Assembly: GCF_009725235.1 (NCBI RefSeq)
Contig: NZ_WJFC01000076.1
Coordinates: 1-56,851 of the forward strand
Direction of reading: 5' to 3'
DNA length: 56,851 nucleotides
Source: Scytonema sp. UIC 10036
Lineage (GTDB): Bacteria; Cyanobacteriota; Cyanobacteriia; Cyanobacteriales; Nostocaceae
The notes beneath the pieces are model-generated. The model saw only the letters and a list, made by a program, of their open reading frames with translations, had not been told where the DNA came from and made no database searches. Of the stretch, positions 9,059 through 18,299 are shown piece after piece (positions within the stretch are counted from its first letter, which is position 1; every line of letters starts with the position of its first letter). The position numbers and the translations under genes were made by a program.

Positions 9059-10258
9059 CTAAGCAGCAAAAGTCGCATTTACATCGCAATCGAGATATTG
9101 TTTAAGAAAAGTAGTACTTTTCCAAGCACCTTCTAAATCGAAAATATGAGAGGTATTCTCCACTGGTTCTTTCTCAAGACAAGCAATAATTCTGTGAGCG
9201 AGATAAATGGGTTCTAAATTGTTAGGATGAATGACTTCTACAATTCCCATCTGTTCTAGCTTTCTAGTTCTAACTAACTGTTCCAGATCTTGGTCGTAAT
9301 GTCCTATAGGAACTACAATAGCTCGAACACCAGTTCTAAGAATGTTCATGGTTGTGTTGTATCCAGTCAAGCTGATAGAAAGGTCAGATCTCTCCATATA
9401 GCTCAGTAATTGAGGCGTATATCTTTGGAGATTAACATTGCCTCTATTTAATGCTGCTGCTTCTAGCTTGACAAATTGTTCATCCGGCATAAAAGGTCCG
9501 GTAAATATCTGAATATGATGGGGAATTTTATTTTCTAAAATCTTGCTAGCCTCTATAACTGACTCTAGCAATTCATATCCCAATCTTCCTCCACCAACAC
9601 TTACTAGGATAAGCGGCTCTTTTTTCTGATTCTTTGTTAAAGAGTTATCAAATGATGTGACATTTCCCAAGGTAGTCTGTGCAACAAATCCAGTGTATTC
9701 AATTTGACATTTGAGTTCTTGATACCTAGGAAAACTAGCTTCAAAGGTGAGGAAATTTGGATCGGAGTGAAACAAAATCAAATCAAAATACTGATTTATC
9801 AGTTGACAGATAATGTCTGCTTCTTCAGAAAGAGTTTCTCTACCGATAACATCTCTGAGACTACAGACGATCTTTGTATTGGGTAAATTTGTATCTACAT
9901 ACTCTAACAGAGGAAGCAATTCAAAGAATAACTTGTGCCTGCCAAAGGGGAAAAACTCTGTTATTAAACAATCAGGTTGAATGCGATCGCATATATCTAT
10001 CAATTGATTTTTTCTAATTTCCTTAACCTCTTCAACACTTTGGCAACCATCTGCTATTTGGAATTTGCCGTCCTCCAACCAAAGTGCCGGAAGATTTATC
10101 ACTTCCACACCAGCAGGAACTTTAAACCCTTCCACACGAGGACCACCATTGATAAAATAAACTTTAAATTCCTTGACTAAGCTTCGCACAATTTCCATAC
10201 TACGGACAAGATGTCCCATACCTGTAAGATACTGACAGTAAAACACAATTTTTTTCAT
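9059..10258 (-). CDS. Glycosyltransferase, COG4671/MurG-like GT-B fold
   Basis: 399 residues. The N-terminus KKIVFYCQYLTGMGHLVRS matches the nucleotide-sugar GT-B start with a GMGH loop. The C-terminal half has VSVGGGRLGYELL and a donor-site region LSITGYNTTMNILRTGV...PIGHYDQ. The start at 10258 is preferred because GAGGG lies 5 bases upstream; 10270 is an in-frame alternative. It is paralogous to the next gene at 10347, with the same gene order of motifs. The acceptor is unknown; gene context suggests glycolipid or exopolysaccharide assembly. The gap of 65 bases to the ABC gene fits one operon. Confidence 0.85.
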   Translation of the reverse strand: MKKIVFYCQYLTGMGHLVRSMEIVRSLVKEFKVYFINGGPRVEGFKVPAGVEVINLPALWLEDGKFQIADGCQSVEEVKEIRKNQLIDICDRIQPDCLITEFFPFGRHKLFFELLPLLEYVDTNLPNTKIVCSLRDVIGRETLSEEADIICQLINQYFDLILFHSDPNFLTFEASFPRYQELKCQIEYTGFVAQTTLGNVTSFDNSLTKNQKKEPLILVSVGGGRLGYELLESVIEASKILENKIPHHIQIFTGPFMPDEQFVKLEAAALNRGNVNLQRYTPQLLSYMERSDLSISLTGYNTTMNILRTGVRAIVVPIGHYDQDLEQLVRTRKLEQMGIVEVIHPNNLEPIYLAHRIIACLEKEPVENTSHIFDLEGAWKSTTFLKQYLDCDVNATFAA

Positions 10259-10282
10259 AAAATCCCTCATTCTTCAGTAAAC

Positions 10283-10366
10283 AGTAAACAGTGACCAGTA
10301 ACAACCAACAACCAACAACCAACAACCAACAACCAACAACCAACAACTAACAACCAACAACTAACA
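10283..10366. repeat. CAACCAA heptamer repeat invading a gene 3' end
   Basis: About ten CAACCAA-type units with CAACTAA variants. They fill the gap between the two paralogous glycosyltransferases and supply the TAG stop and final codons of the gene at 10347. Confidence 0.8.
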
Positions 10367-11567
10367 ATTTCTGTAAACTTGCTTCCTTCTGTCTTTGAAA
10401 CAAAAGTATAGAAATATAGTAACTAATACGACGTAAAGCATTCATGTCCAAGTCAAAAGTAGGAGCTATCTGCTTCTGATTTAGCTGGTTTAAAACGGCT
10501 TCCATCAAAACTTGTGGGTTGAGATTGTCCGGATGAATATTTTTCACTAATCCCAAGCGATCCATTCGTTCTGCACGTATTAACTGTTCCCGAGATGGCT
10601 TAATACGGGGTACAATGACAGCAGATTTTTTTAAAGATAGAATTTCACAAATAGTATTGTAGCCACTCATTGACACGATCGCATCCGCCGCACCAACGTA
10701 ACTTATCAAATCATCTGTAAATTCCTTAATTTGAACTTGTGGGTAATTTTGTGCTACCTGATATAACTCTTTTTTTTCGTCTTCTGGCATTTCCGGACCG
10801 CATATTACTAAACTTTTCACGTTGTACTCTGCTGGCATCAAATCTAATCCAGACAGATAAGTCTTAACCAAGTGATAGCCATCTTCTCCACCACCGGGAG
10901 TTACTAAAACCAGTTTTTCTTGGGGTAGCATTTGTAAGCTTTGTCTTATCCAAGTCCGGTTTGCCAGTCCGGGTGAGCGGCGAATGTAACCACAATAACG
11001 TACTTTCTGAGCTACCCCTGCTGGAAATTGATATTCTTTAACAGCGTCAAAAACTGTTGGTGTCCCTACCACCAAAACAAAATCGTAAAATTCCTCAATT
11101 GCGTCATAGTAGCCGTTCTTTTGCCAATCTGCGATCGTCGTTTCCGGGCTATCCAAAATATCTCGCAACAACAGGACAAGTTTTGTTTGCGAGCGTGTAG
11201 TTTGTAGATAGTCTAAAGTTGCAGTCAACTCATTTTTCAGCCCATAAGGTTTTTTATCTATTAAAAATAAATCTGGTTGATAATTTGCAACAGCTGATAG
11301 TATTAAATCTGACCGTAATTTTACCGTTTCATTGACATCACAACCCAAATACTTAACTGTCACATTGCCTGTTTGCCCCCGATTCAAGCAGGGAAGTTTA
11401 ATGTAATCAAGCCCTTTTGGTAGCCGAAATCCATGAAGCATGGGCGAACCGGATATCAGCAGAATTGAGAGATTTTCTGTCTCGCTCAGCAGAGATTCGC
11501 AAATTGCTAGCATTCTGCGAATATTACCCAAACCGTAAGCATCATGGGAATAAACTAGTAGTTTCAT
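10347..11567 (-). CDS. Glycosyltransferase, COG4671/MurG-like, paralogue
   Basis: 406 residues with the same architecture as the gene at 9059: KLLVYSHDAYGLGNIRR at the N-terminus, VTPGGGEDGYHLV at the start of the C-terminal domain, and SMSGYNTICEILSLKK...PRIKPSREQ at the donor site. It is the first gene of the minus-strand glycan cluster; AAGGAC lies 9 bases before the ATG. The last residues (LLVVGC) are encoded by the heptamer tract, so the natural C-terminus has been replaced or extended by repeat DNA. The pair of paralogues may add successive sugars or work as a heterodimer; neither is shown by the sequence. Confidence 0.87.
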   Translation of the reverse strand: MKLLVYSHDAYGLGNIRRMLAICESLLSETENLSILLISGSPMLHGFRLPKGLDYIKLPCLNRGQTGNVTVKYLGCDVNETVKLRSDLILSAVANYQPDLFLIDKKPYGLKNELTATLDYLQTTRSQTKLVLLLRDILDSPETTIADWQKNGYYDAIEEFYDFVLVVGTPTVFDAVKEYQFPAGVAQKVRYCGYIRRSPGLANRTWIRQSLQMLPQEKLVLVTPGGGEDGYHLVKTYLSGLDLMPAEYNVKSLVICGPEMPEDEKKELYQVAQNYPQVQIKEFTDDLISYVGAADAIVSMSGYNTICEILSLKKSAVIVPRIKPSREQLIRAERMDRLGLVKNIHPDNLNPQVLMEAVLNQLNQKQIAPTFDLDMNALRRISYYISILLFQRQKEASLQKLLVVGC

Positions 11568-12107
11568 GGTTTGATGTCCTTAAGATGTCTTGTTGTACTT
11601 GTTAGTCGTTGGTTGTTCAAAAGAACTTTCAACCACTAACTAATAACTAGTGACTCCCTGAAAACATTCGACAGTAGTGGTTTTAACATCTTGGGTGTGT
11701 ACATTACAAAGAAGAGCAGCTGGGTAAGAGATACCGATGCGATCGCTTTGTGCGAAACAAGCTCCCTTAACGAAACGAACACACCTAGCACCAATGACGC
11801 AAATATACATAGGCGTCAGTCCTCAAATCCTTGATAAGGGGGATACGCGTAAGTTGTAGATGCTTCCGATACGCCTTAAAAAGTGTGGTTATGCGCGACC
11901 CTAATTTGTTATCCACAATATAAGTGTGACAATGTAGCGTAAATTGTGCATGAAAGTTCTATGAGAACATTCTCACGAAAAGGGTTGAGCACATTCAGAA
12001 ATCGAAGGCATTAAATCTTTTGCGTACTACAAATATTATTATGTGCTTGCAATTTGGGTTCAGTCTTTATCTATTCCAACAGCATTCTCTCATTTTTTGT
12101 GACTTTC
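11568..12107. other. 540-bp intergenic region, upstream of the glycan cluster
   Basis: No coding frame or RNA gene was recognised. It must contain the promoter for the minus-strand cluster starting at 11567, but I could not choose convincing -35/-10 boxes. It contains one HIP1 octamer (gcgatcgc near 11740). Confidence 0.5.
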
Positions 12108-12464
12108 TTAACTTAATTGAGTGCGTACTCTTGCCAGCAAGTCTTGAAATCTAAAGGGTTTAGTGATGTAGTCATTTGCGCCTGCTTTCAAAGCCGCAGT
12201 TTTATTTCCCTCGTCAACGATTGCTGTTACAATAATAATTGGGAACTGTTTACCTTCATTTCTAAGCTCTCGCAATACTGTCCAGCCATCTTTCACAGGT
12301 AGATTCAAGTCTAAAAGCATTAAGTCAAAATTACTACTTTGCGCTAAATATACCGCCTGCTCTCCATCTTCTGCAATAACAGTGTTAAAACCATTTTTTT
12401 TCAGCCCTTTTTCGACAAAAGCAGCGAGGCGGGCTTCATCTTCTACAATTAAAATTTGATTCAT
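12108..12464 (-). CDS. Receiver-only response regulator
   Basis: 118 residues from MNQILIVEDE: a complete CheY-like receiver with acidic pocket (Glu8, Asp9, Glu10), phospho-acceptor Asp52 in LLDLNLP, the Thr of VTA and the Lys of TKPF. It stops directly after the receiver at LLARVRTQLS, where OmpR regulators continue to a winged helix. It resembles the receiver of the regulator at 12810, so it may be a shortened duplicate acting as a phosphate sink or via protein contacts. An in-frame TTG at 12479 is the alternative start. Confidence 0.88.
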   Translation of the reverse strand: MNQILIVEDEARLAAFVEKGLKKNGFNTVIAEDGEQAVYLAQSSNFDLMLLDLNLPVKDGWTVLRELRNEGKQFPIIIVTAIVDEGNKTAALKAGANDYITKPFRFQDLLARVRTQLS

Positions 12465-12544
12465 ATTATGCGGTTGCAAATAATAAAAAATTATAATATG
12501 ACAACTACTAAATTAGGAATTATAATCGCTAACACGGAACTATG

Positions 12545-12694
12545 ATATCATGTCCAGTTAAACACTTATAATATCCGTAGGTTGGGTTGAGGAACGAAAC
12601 CCAACATGAATTCTCAACTTGTGTTGGGTTTCACTTCGTTCTACCCAACCTACGTTGATAAATTTTATTACAAGTAATCAACCGGACTTGATAT
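12545..12694. mobile_element. 150-bp MITE-like element, family 1, copy a
   Basis: Terminal inverted repeats atatcatgtccagtta and taatcaaccggacttgatat bound 150 bp, whose interior is a large palindrome around gtaggttgggttgaggaac and its complement. A 150-bp copy with very few differences lies at 40800-40949. There is no coding capacity. It lies between the two response-regulator genes in gap 12465-12809. Confidence 0.8.
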
Positions 12695-12809
12695 GAATCA
12701 TAACTCAGACTATTCTAACTATAAATAAAAATGATATTAATATTCTATAGAAAATATAATCATCTTATGAATATTGGATTCTGTGACTCTCAAAGCAGTC
12801 GTGAGAGTG

Positions 12810-13481
12810 TTAGCGCAGACGGTAACCCATCCCTCTAACTGTCTCAATCAATTCACTACCCAGTTTTTTACGTAAATAGCCAACGTACACGTCAACAATA
12901 TTAGATCCGGGGTCATAGTCGTAACCCCAAACCCGATCTAAAAGTTGTTCTCTACTTAAAACTTGTCCGGGATGACGGAAAAAAGTTTCTGCTAGTATAA
13001 ATTCACGGTTTGGCAGCTCGATAATGCGATCGCCCACTTGTGCTTTGCGCGTTCTCAAATCTAAAATCACATCCCCAACTTGAAGCACCGCCTCCTCCGT
13101 GTTTTGAGGCGTTTGACGATTTCGCAACCTCACTCGCACCCGTGCTAAAAGTTCTTCAAAACGGAAGGGTTTAGTCATGTAGTCATCAGCACCGCCTTCC
13201 AAGCCAGCGACTTTATCATTAATATCATCACGAGCGGTCAGTATAATGATTGGTAATTGTTCGCCCTGCCCCCTAATTTGTTCTAAAATCTCCAAACCAT
13301 CTTGTCCGGGAAGCCCCAAATCGAGAATCAGCAAGTCATAATTATTGCCCAAAACCATTTGCAAAGTTTCTTGAGAATCTGTGGCAATAGAAGGGACAAA
13401 CCCATTTGCCCTTAGTCCCTTTTCAATAAAGGAGGCTATGCGAGGTTCATCTTCAGCAATAAGAATTTGAGCCATAGACAT
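12810..13481 (-). CDS. OmpR/PhoB-family response regulator
   Basis: 223 residues: a receiver domain (1-120) with phospho-acceptor Asp54 in LILDLGLPG, Thr in LTARDD and Lys in TKPF, then a winged-helix DNA-binding domain (~130-223) with LSREQLLDRVWGYD and VDVYVGYLRKKL. It lies 51 bases downstream of the histidine kinase gene on the same strand, so the two form a cognate pair. DNA target unknown. The start could be the first (13481) or second (13475) ATG; no Shine-Dalgarno sequence distinguishes them. Confidence 0.95.
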   Translation of the reverse strand: MSMAQILIAEDEPRIASFIEKGLRANGFVPSIATDSQETLQMVLGNNYDLLILDLGLPGQDGLEILEQIRGQGEQLPIIILTARDDINDKVAGLEGGADDYMTKPFRFEELLARVRVRLRNRQTPQNTEEAVLQVGDVILDLRTRKAQVGDRIIELPNREFILAETFFRHPGQVLSREQLLDRVWGYDYDPGSNIVDVYVGYLRKKLGSELIETVRGMGYRLR

Positions 13482-13532
13482 TGATAAATTATAAATGATG
13501 AATATTGAATGCTAAATAGTGAGTGCTGTATT

Positions 13533-15125
13533 TCATATTAAACGCTGATTGTTTGATAATTCATAATTTTGTTTAATAGGTAAAACAATAGTAAAAGACG
13601 CTCCTTTCCCTGGTTGACTTTGAAGTTGAACTTCACCACCATGAGCTTCAGCAATTGCCTTCACAATGGATAATCCCAAACCTGCCCCTTCAGAACGACG
13701 GCGACTGTTTGCTGCACGAGCAAAGCGTTGAAAGATGCGTTGCTGGTCGCTAACAGCAATTCCTTCCCCTGTATCTCGAACCCAAAAATGAACTTTATTT
13801 TTTGTCATACTAGAGCCGATAGTAATGATATCAGCTTCTTTTGTAAATTGCACGGCATTTTGTGCCAGATTCATAACTGCCTGAGTTATGCGCTGACGGT
13901 CTGCAATAGTTTGACCGTCAGCGCTTGCGTCTAAAATCCAAGTACGATTTCCTAAAGCTTTTGCCTTGGCAAATAACTCTTCAGTCAGAGATTTTACATC
14001 TACCCTTGCAAGCTGTAAAAAATCAGGTCTTTCTGCTCTTGCCAGTAAAATTAGGTCTTCTACAAATCGGCTCATGCGATCCAATTCGTCTAGTACCAGT
14101 GTTCGAGTTTCGTGTATATCCTGTGGGTCTTCTTCCATTAATTCCAAATGCCCTTGGATGATGGTAATAGGTGTTCGCAGTTCATGTCCGGCGTCATTAA
14201 TGAAATCTCGTTGAGTCATGAATGCTGCTTGCAGTCTGTCCATCATCTCGTTAAAAGTAGTTGCTAATTCTGCTATCTCGCCCCCTCCCCGAACTGAAAT
14301 CCGTTTTTGCAAGTCATATTCACCAATAGAGCGTGTCGTTGCTATTAATAAGCGTAGAGGAGCCAATACTCGTCCAGAAGCGATCCAAGCTAGCACAAAA
14401 GCTATAATCATAACCACAATACTGACTTGGATGATAACTGTGACAGCTTCTAACACTTCTCTACGTTCACCAGCTGTTATGTGAGCTACCACAAATACTC
14501 CCACAGTTTTGCCATTAATGGTAACTGGTTCTGCTACGTAAATAATACTGTCAACAGCGGGATCTCGAACCTCTTGTTCGCCTTGTTCTGGTTCAGTCAG
14601 TTTTGCCCAATGCTCCATTAATTTAGAATTTTTTGCAAGCAGTGGTTGTGGTCGTCCTCTGGGACTAGATTTATAAAATTTTCCGTCCACAAATGCGATT
14701 AGGTAAGTATCGTCTTCCGTCAGTTGGCGAAACAAAAAGGCACTGAAGAAATCTTTGAGTTCCCGCTTGGAGGATGGGCTTTTGAGGTACTCTCGATCCA
14801 AGTTATCGATTTGAGAATCCTCTATCGTTTCATTATCTGCTTCTATTTCTTCATCTATGGTTTTATTGAGAACTTTCGTCTTAAATAAATGCATGACTTC
14901 CTTGAGTTCCCCACGAACTCGTGTATCGACACGGGCATAGAGAAGTATCCGAAAAGCCGGAATAGAAACCACTAAGATGAAAGTTATAATTAATACATAC
15001 CAGAGGAGGATTCGAGTTCTTGCCTCTCCAAAAAACTGTCTCAATCCTTTACGCATATTAAGTTTTGTGGCACTGCGAACGGATTCATTAATCACTTTAG
15101 GGATCGTGTTTCGCCACACTATCAT
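13533..15125 (-). CDS. Membrane sensor histidine kinase
   Basis: About 530 residues: cytoplasmic N-terminus, first membrane span (ILLWYVLIITFILVVSIPAF), a ~165-residue extracytoplasmic sensor region, second span (VIIQVSIVVMIIAFVLAWI), HAMP, HisKA with phospho-acceptor His314 in HELRTP, and a HATPase domain with N box, DTGEGI and GAGLGLSIVKAI. It pairs with the OmpR regulator just downstream. Start chosen at 15125 (GGAAG just upstream); 15056, which begins MRKGLRQFF, is plausible, and the frame is open to 15209. The signal sensed is unknown. Confidence 0.93.
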   Translation of the reverse strand: MIVWRNTIPKVINESVRSATKLNMRKGLRQFFGEARTRILLWYVLIITFILVVSIPAFRILLYARVDTRVRGELKEVMHLFKTKVLNKTIDEEIEADNETIEDSQIDNLDREYLKSPSSKRELKDFFSAFLFRQLTEDDTYLIAFVDGKFYKSSPRGRPQPLLAKNSKLMEHWAKLTEPEQGEQEVRDPAVDSIIYVAEPVTINGKTVGVFVVAHITAGERREVLEAVTVIIQVSIVVMIIAFVLAWIASGRVLAPLRLLIATTRSIGEYDLQKRISVRGGGEIAELATTFNEMMDRLQAAFMTQRDFINDAGHELRTPITIIQGHLELMEEDPQDIHETRTLVLDELDRMSRFVEDLILLARAERPDFLQLARVDVKSLTEELFAKAKALGNRTWILDASADGQTIADRQRITQAVMNLAQNAVQFTKEADIITIGSSMTKNKVHFWVRDTGEGIAVSDQQRIFQRFARAANSRRRSEGAGLGLSIVKAIAEAHGGEVQLQSQPGKGASFTIVLPIKQNYELSNNQRLI

Positions 15126-15430
15126 GCTGCTTCCAATTATACCTATTTTGTCAACTATTATACCCGATTTCTGAAAAAATTGAGGCGAATATAATTCGCG
15201 GCTATACAAACAAAGTCCGCGTCGGCGGACTTATATAAAAATAAGGATTTCAAATTTTCTTTGGCGAAAGTCATGGAAGAGCTTTAAAAAGGGGGACGAG
15301 TGAAAATTTCCCCCCTTGGAAAGGCAGGCTAGGGGGATCGAAATCGCAAGAAAGCACTTTTAGCATAGAAGGGGTTGGGGGAGATGGGGGGATCTGAAAG
15401 ATATAGAATCCTAGAAAATAGATTCACTAG
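15126..15430. other. 305-bp intergenic region
   Basis: Separates the kinase from the creatininase gene. It contains the dispersed hairpin aagtccgcgtcggcggactt near 15212-15231 and ccccctt-type repeats. No gene seen. Confidence 0.5.
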
Positions 15431-16222
15431 TTATTGTTTAAACGCAAAGATATCTTGGATGACTTGTACCCAACCATCAGAGACAGATTCCAGAATGCGA
15501 TCGCCCTTATCTTTTGTTGCGACTGTGGGGTCACCTATCACGCCACTTTTGCTTAAATCCTGTGTTGTCCAAGCAAAGGATAACTTCCCTTCAATGCTGA
15601 GCAAACTGTTTTCTGGTTGTTGGGGAGGATATTCTACAACTGCAGCATCCATTTTTACTTGTTCAGGTAAAATTGCCAGCATAATACTCGTTTCAGCATC
15701 CCCTGCATGAATTCCTAATTTTTTTTCTTTAGGAGTCAGTAATTCTCCAGTGATATGGGGAACTCGCCAGGTGAAAAGTGGAAACACAAAAAAATCGCTA
15801 TATTTAACGTGTAAATCCCGTGCTACAATATCCATCACCTGAGGTTGTCCTCCGTGAGAGTTCATCAACACCAATTTTCTAAATCCAGCACGATAGACAC
15901 TTTCTCCCACTTCTGTCAAAGTTTTCAGCAAAGTTTCGGCACTTAGGGTAATCGTACCCGGAAAATGCCAGTGCTCGTTCGACTTGCCGTAGTAAAGATT
16001 AGGGAGGGCATAGGCTGGAATGTTGGTGTCTAGTTTTTCCAAAGCTTTTCCCAAAACGGCTGCACCAATTGCCGCATCAACAATCAGTGGTAAATGGGGA
16101 CCATGTTGCTCTACTGCTCCTACTGGTTGGATTAAGACAACATTTTCTTTGTTAGGCATTGCTTGAACATCAGTCCAAGTCAAGTAGGGAAAAAAGCGTG
16201 ATGGAGGAATGAATCCGTGCAT
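15431..16222 (-). CDS. Creatininase-family amidohydrolase
   Basis: 263 residues, normal family length, from MHGFIPPSRF. Metal-binding residues of the fold are visible: Glu38 and His40 in GAVEQHGPHLPL, Asp49 in IVDAAIG, NSHGGQ further on, and the GIHAGDAETS segment that carries the last His and Glu. Members hydrolyse cyclic amides (creatinine, or intermediates in cofactor and mycofactocin pathways); the substrate here cannot be assigned. GAG lies 6 bases before the chosen ATG at 16222. It is divergent from the kinase at 16346. Confidence 0.9.
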   Translation of the reverse strand: MHGFIPPSRFFPYLTWTDVQAMPNKENVVLIQPVGAVEQHGPHLPLIVDAAIGAAVLGKALEKLDTNIPAYALPNLYYGKSNEHWHFPGTITLSAETLLKTLTEVGESVYRAGFRKLVLMNSHGGQPQVMDIVARDLHVKYSDFFVFPLFTWRVPHITGELLTPKEKKLGIHAGDAETSIMLAILPEQVKMDAAVVEYPPQQPENSLLSIEGKLSFAWTTQDLSKSGVIGDPTVATKDKGDRILESVSDGWVQVIQDIFAFKQ

Positions 16223-16290
16223 ATTTCTCAATATATCTCTGATAAAATTAATACATGAAAATTGGGCATTAGGCATTGTGCATTGTTTTT

Positions 16291-16328
16291 GCCAATCCCA
16301 AGTCCCCAGTACCCAGTCCCCAATCCCA
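16291..16328. repeat. CCCCAGT-type heptamer repeat
   Basis: Imperfect CCCCAGT/CCCAGTA units in the divergent gap before the sugar kinase. CCCCAGT is the STRR1 unit described for heterocystous cyanobacteria. Confidence 0.5.
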
Positions 16329-16345
16329 TGTAATGAGAAAAAACA

Positions 16346-17053
16346 ATGATAGTAAACGATGGAGCTATCCGTACCTTATCTGTTGATATTGGTGGTAGCG
16401 GTGTTAAGGTAATGGTTCTGGATATGAAAGGCAATCCTTTAACAGAAAGGGCGCGAACAGAAACACCCCAACCTGCTACACCAGAAGCTGTCATTAATGC
16501 GATCGCAGGATTAGCCGCAACTCAAGGAGAATATCATCGCGTTTCAGTAGGTTTTCCTGGTGTTGTGCGTAATGGTGTCATAGGAACAGCCGCAAATTTA
16601 ACTCCTAACTGGGTTGGGTTTGATTTGGCAAGAGCATTGTCAGGACGTTTAAATCAACCCGTGCGTGTCATAAATGATGCTGATATGCAAGGTTTGGGGG
16701 CAATTTCTGGGAAAGGTGTGGAATTGGTGGTTACACTGGGGACTGGTTTTGGTTCTGCTTTGTTTGTGAATGGGAAACTGGTGCCAAATTTGGAAATGGG
16801 ACACCATCAGTTTCGCAAAGGGGAAACTTACGAAGAACAATTGAAACGCGCTACTTTGGACAAGATTGGTAGGGAAAAATGGAACAGGCGTTTGCAAAGA
16901 GCGATCGCATCCTTGGAACATCTCTTCAACTACGATTACCTATACATAGGTGGAGGGGAAGCAAATAAAGTCAGTATTGAATTGCCCCAAAATGTAAAGA
17001 TTATTCCAAATGTGACTGGGTTATTGGGCGGTATTGCTTTGTGGAAAGATTAA
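16346..17053 (+). CDS. ROK-family sugar kinase, polyphosphate-glucokinase-like
   Basis: 235 residues with the phosphate-1 loop DIGGSGVK (Asp14), GFPGVV, NDAD for the sugar-binding Asp, VTLGTGFGSALF and the EMGHHQF segment that in polyphosphate glucokinases replaces the ROK zinc motif. It should phosphorylate glucose using polyphosphate and/or ATP in the cytoplasm; the short length and GGSGVK favour the PpgK branch. It stands alone, divergent from the creatininase gene. The 418-bp stretch after it holds only repeats. Confidence 0.85.
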   Translation: MIVNDGAIRTLSVDIGGSGVKVMVLDMKGNPLTERARTETPQPATPEAVINAIAGLAATQGEYHRVSVGFPGVVRNGVIGTAANLTPNWVGFDLARALSGRLNQPVRVINDADMQGLGAISGKGVELVVTLGTGFGSALFVNGKLVPNLEMGHHQFRKGETYEEQLKRATLDKIGREKWNRRLQRAIASLEHLFNYDYLYIGGGEANKVSIELPQNVKIIPNVTGLLGGIALWKD

Positions 17054-17055
17054 GT

Positions 17056-17133
17056 GTTGTCATTTGTCATTTGTCATTTGTCATTTGTCATTTGTCATTT
17101 GTCATTTGTCATTTGTCATTGGTCATTTGTCAA
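17056..17133. repeat. GTCATTT heptamer repeat; gap 17054-17471
   Basis: About ten GTCATTT units. The rest of the 418-bp gap holds a cgtaggttgggttgaggaac half-palindrome (17141-17171), a gcgctttagcgcatg repeat and ccgcagag direct repeats. No gene is seen. Confidence 0.85.
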
Positions 17134-17471
17134 AAGTCACGTAGGTTGGGTTGAGGAACGAAACCCAACATTTACAGACATTTGTGAAAGTAAAATCATT
17201 GTATTTGGCTCGTAGTTGCGCTTTAGCGCATGTACGCAACTACAAACAGGTAATGATTATTCGCAGCTACTTGTATCAGAGCCGATAGCATTTGAATAAT
17301 TAAAAAACCGCAGAGAACGCAGAGGACGCAGAGGGAGAGGACAGAGGAATAATTTCGATACCAACGGAACAGTACTTTATAGGAATGTCATCATAAGATG
17401 TTGCTTGTAGTGTCAGAAATTTATCGTCAGCAACTCTGGCTGTATGAAAATAAAAAACAGAGTATTGACGA

Positions 17472-18218
17472 ATGTGGTTGCTGATACACGTAGAAGTTCA
17501 GGCAAAATCAGAAGCAGCCTTTGCACAAAGGATGTTTTCTTACAATTTGCGGATTTTTGACAAATTTGGGAAACCAGCCATAAGTTTGGCGATTTTGTGC
17601 GATTCCGACCCGATATGGCGACCAAACCAATATAGTTACAGCTATCCCAACACCAGGCTAAACTTTGAATTTGGCACCGTCAAGCTTCTCGATTACCAAA
17701 ACCGTTGGGCAGAATTAGAAGCCAGCGAAAACCCATTTGCAACGGTGGTGATGGCACATTTAAAGACACAACAGACAACTAAAAAACCTCTAGAACGGAA
17801 AAGTGAGAAATTTAGCTTGATGCGACGATTGTATGACTTAGGATTGAAAGAGAGAGATATTCGTAACCTATACCGATTTATCGATTGGGTTATGATATTA
17901 CCAAAAGGATTGGAAGTAGAGTTGTGGGAAGAATTTAAGCAATTTGAACAGGAGCGGAGTATGAGTTATATGACCACAGGCGAGCGCATTGGCTACGAAC
18001 GGGGAAAGTTTGAAGGAAAGCTGGAAGGAAAGCTGGAAGGCGAACAGAAACTTATCCTACGGCTACTGCAAAGACGAGTAGGAGAGTTACCACAATCCGT
18101 GATGGAAACCATTCAAACCCTTTCCACAACCCAATTAGAAGCACTGGGTGAAGCTTTGTTAGATTTTACAGCGATTGAGGACTTACTCAACTGGTTGGCA
18201 GCAAATCAAACAGCGTAA
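17472..18218 (+). pseudogene. 5'-truncated Rpn/DUF4351 nuclease copy (A)
   Basis: A 248-residue frame equal to residues 78-325 of the full gene at 20192. It begins exactly at the internal Met of MWLLIHVEV, and similarity stops upstream of 17471. The first 77 residues, including much of the nuclease core, are missing. From about 17690 to 18398 it is identical to copy C as far as I can read, while the first ~200 bases differ at many sites. It retains the KLEGKLEGE repeats and the DUF4351 C-terminus ending LLNWLAANQTA. It could still be translated, but a working nuclease is unlikely. Confidence 0.8.
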
Positions 18219-18299
18219 AAGAAATTGTTGGGATACTGTACTGTATATAGGAGCAGGTTGTCAACAACTGTGAGAACATCACAGGAAGCGATCGCAGAA

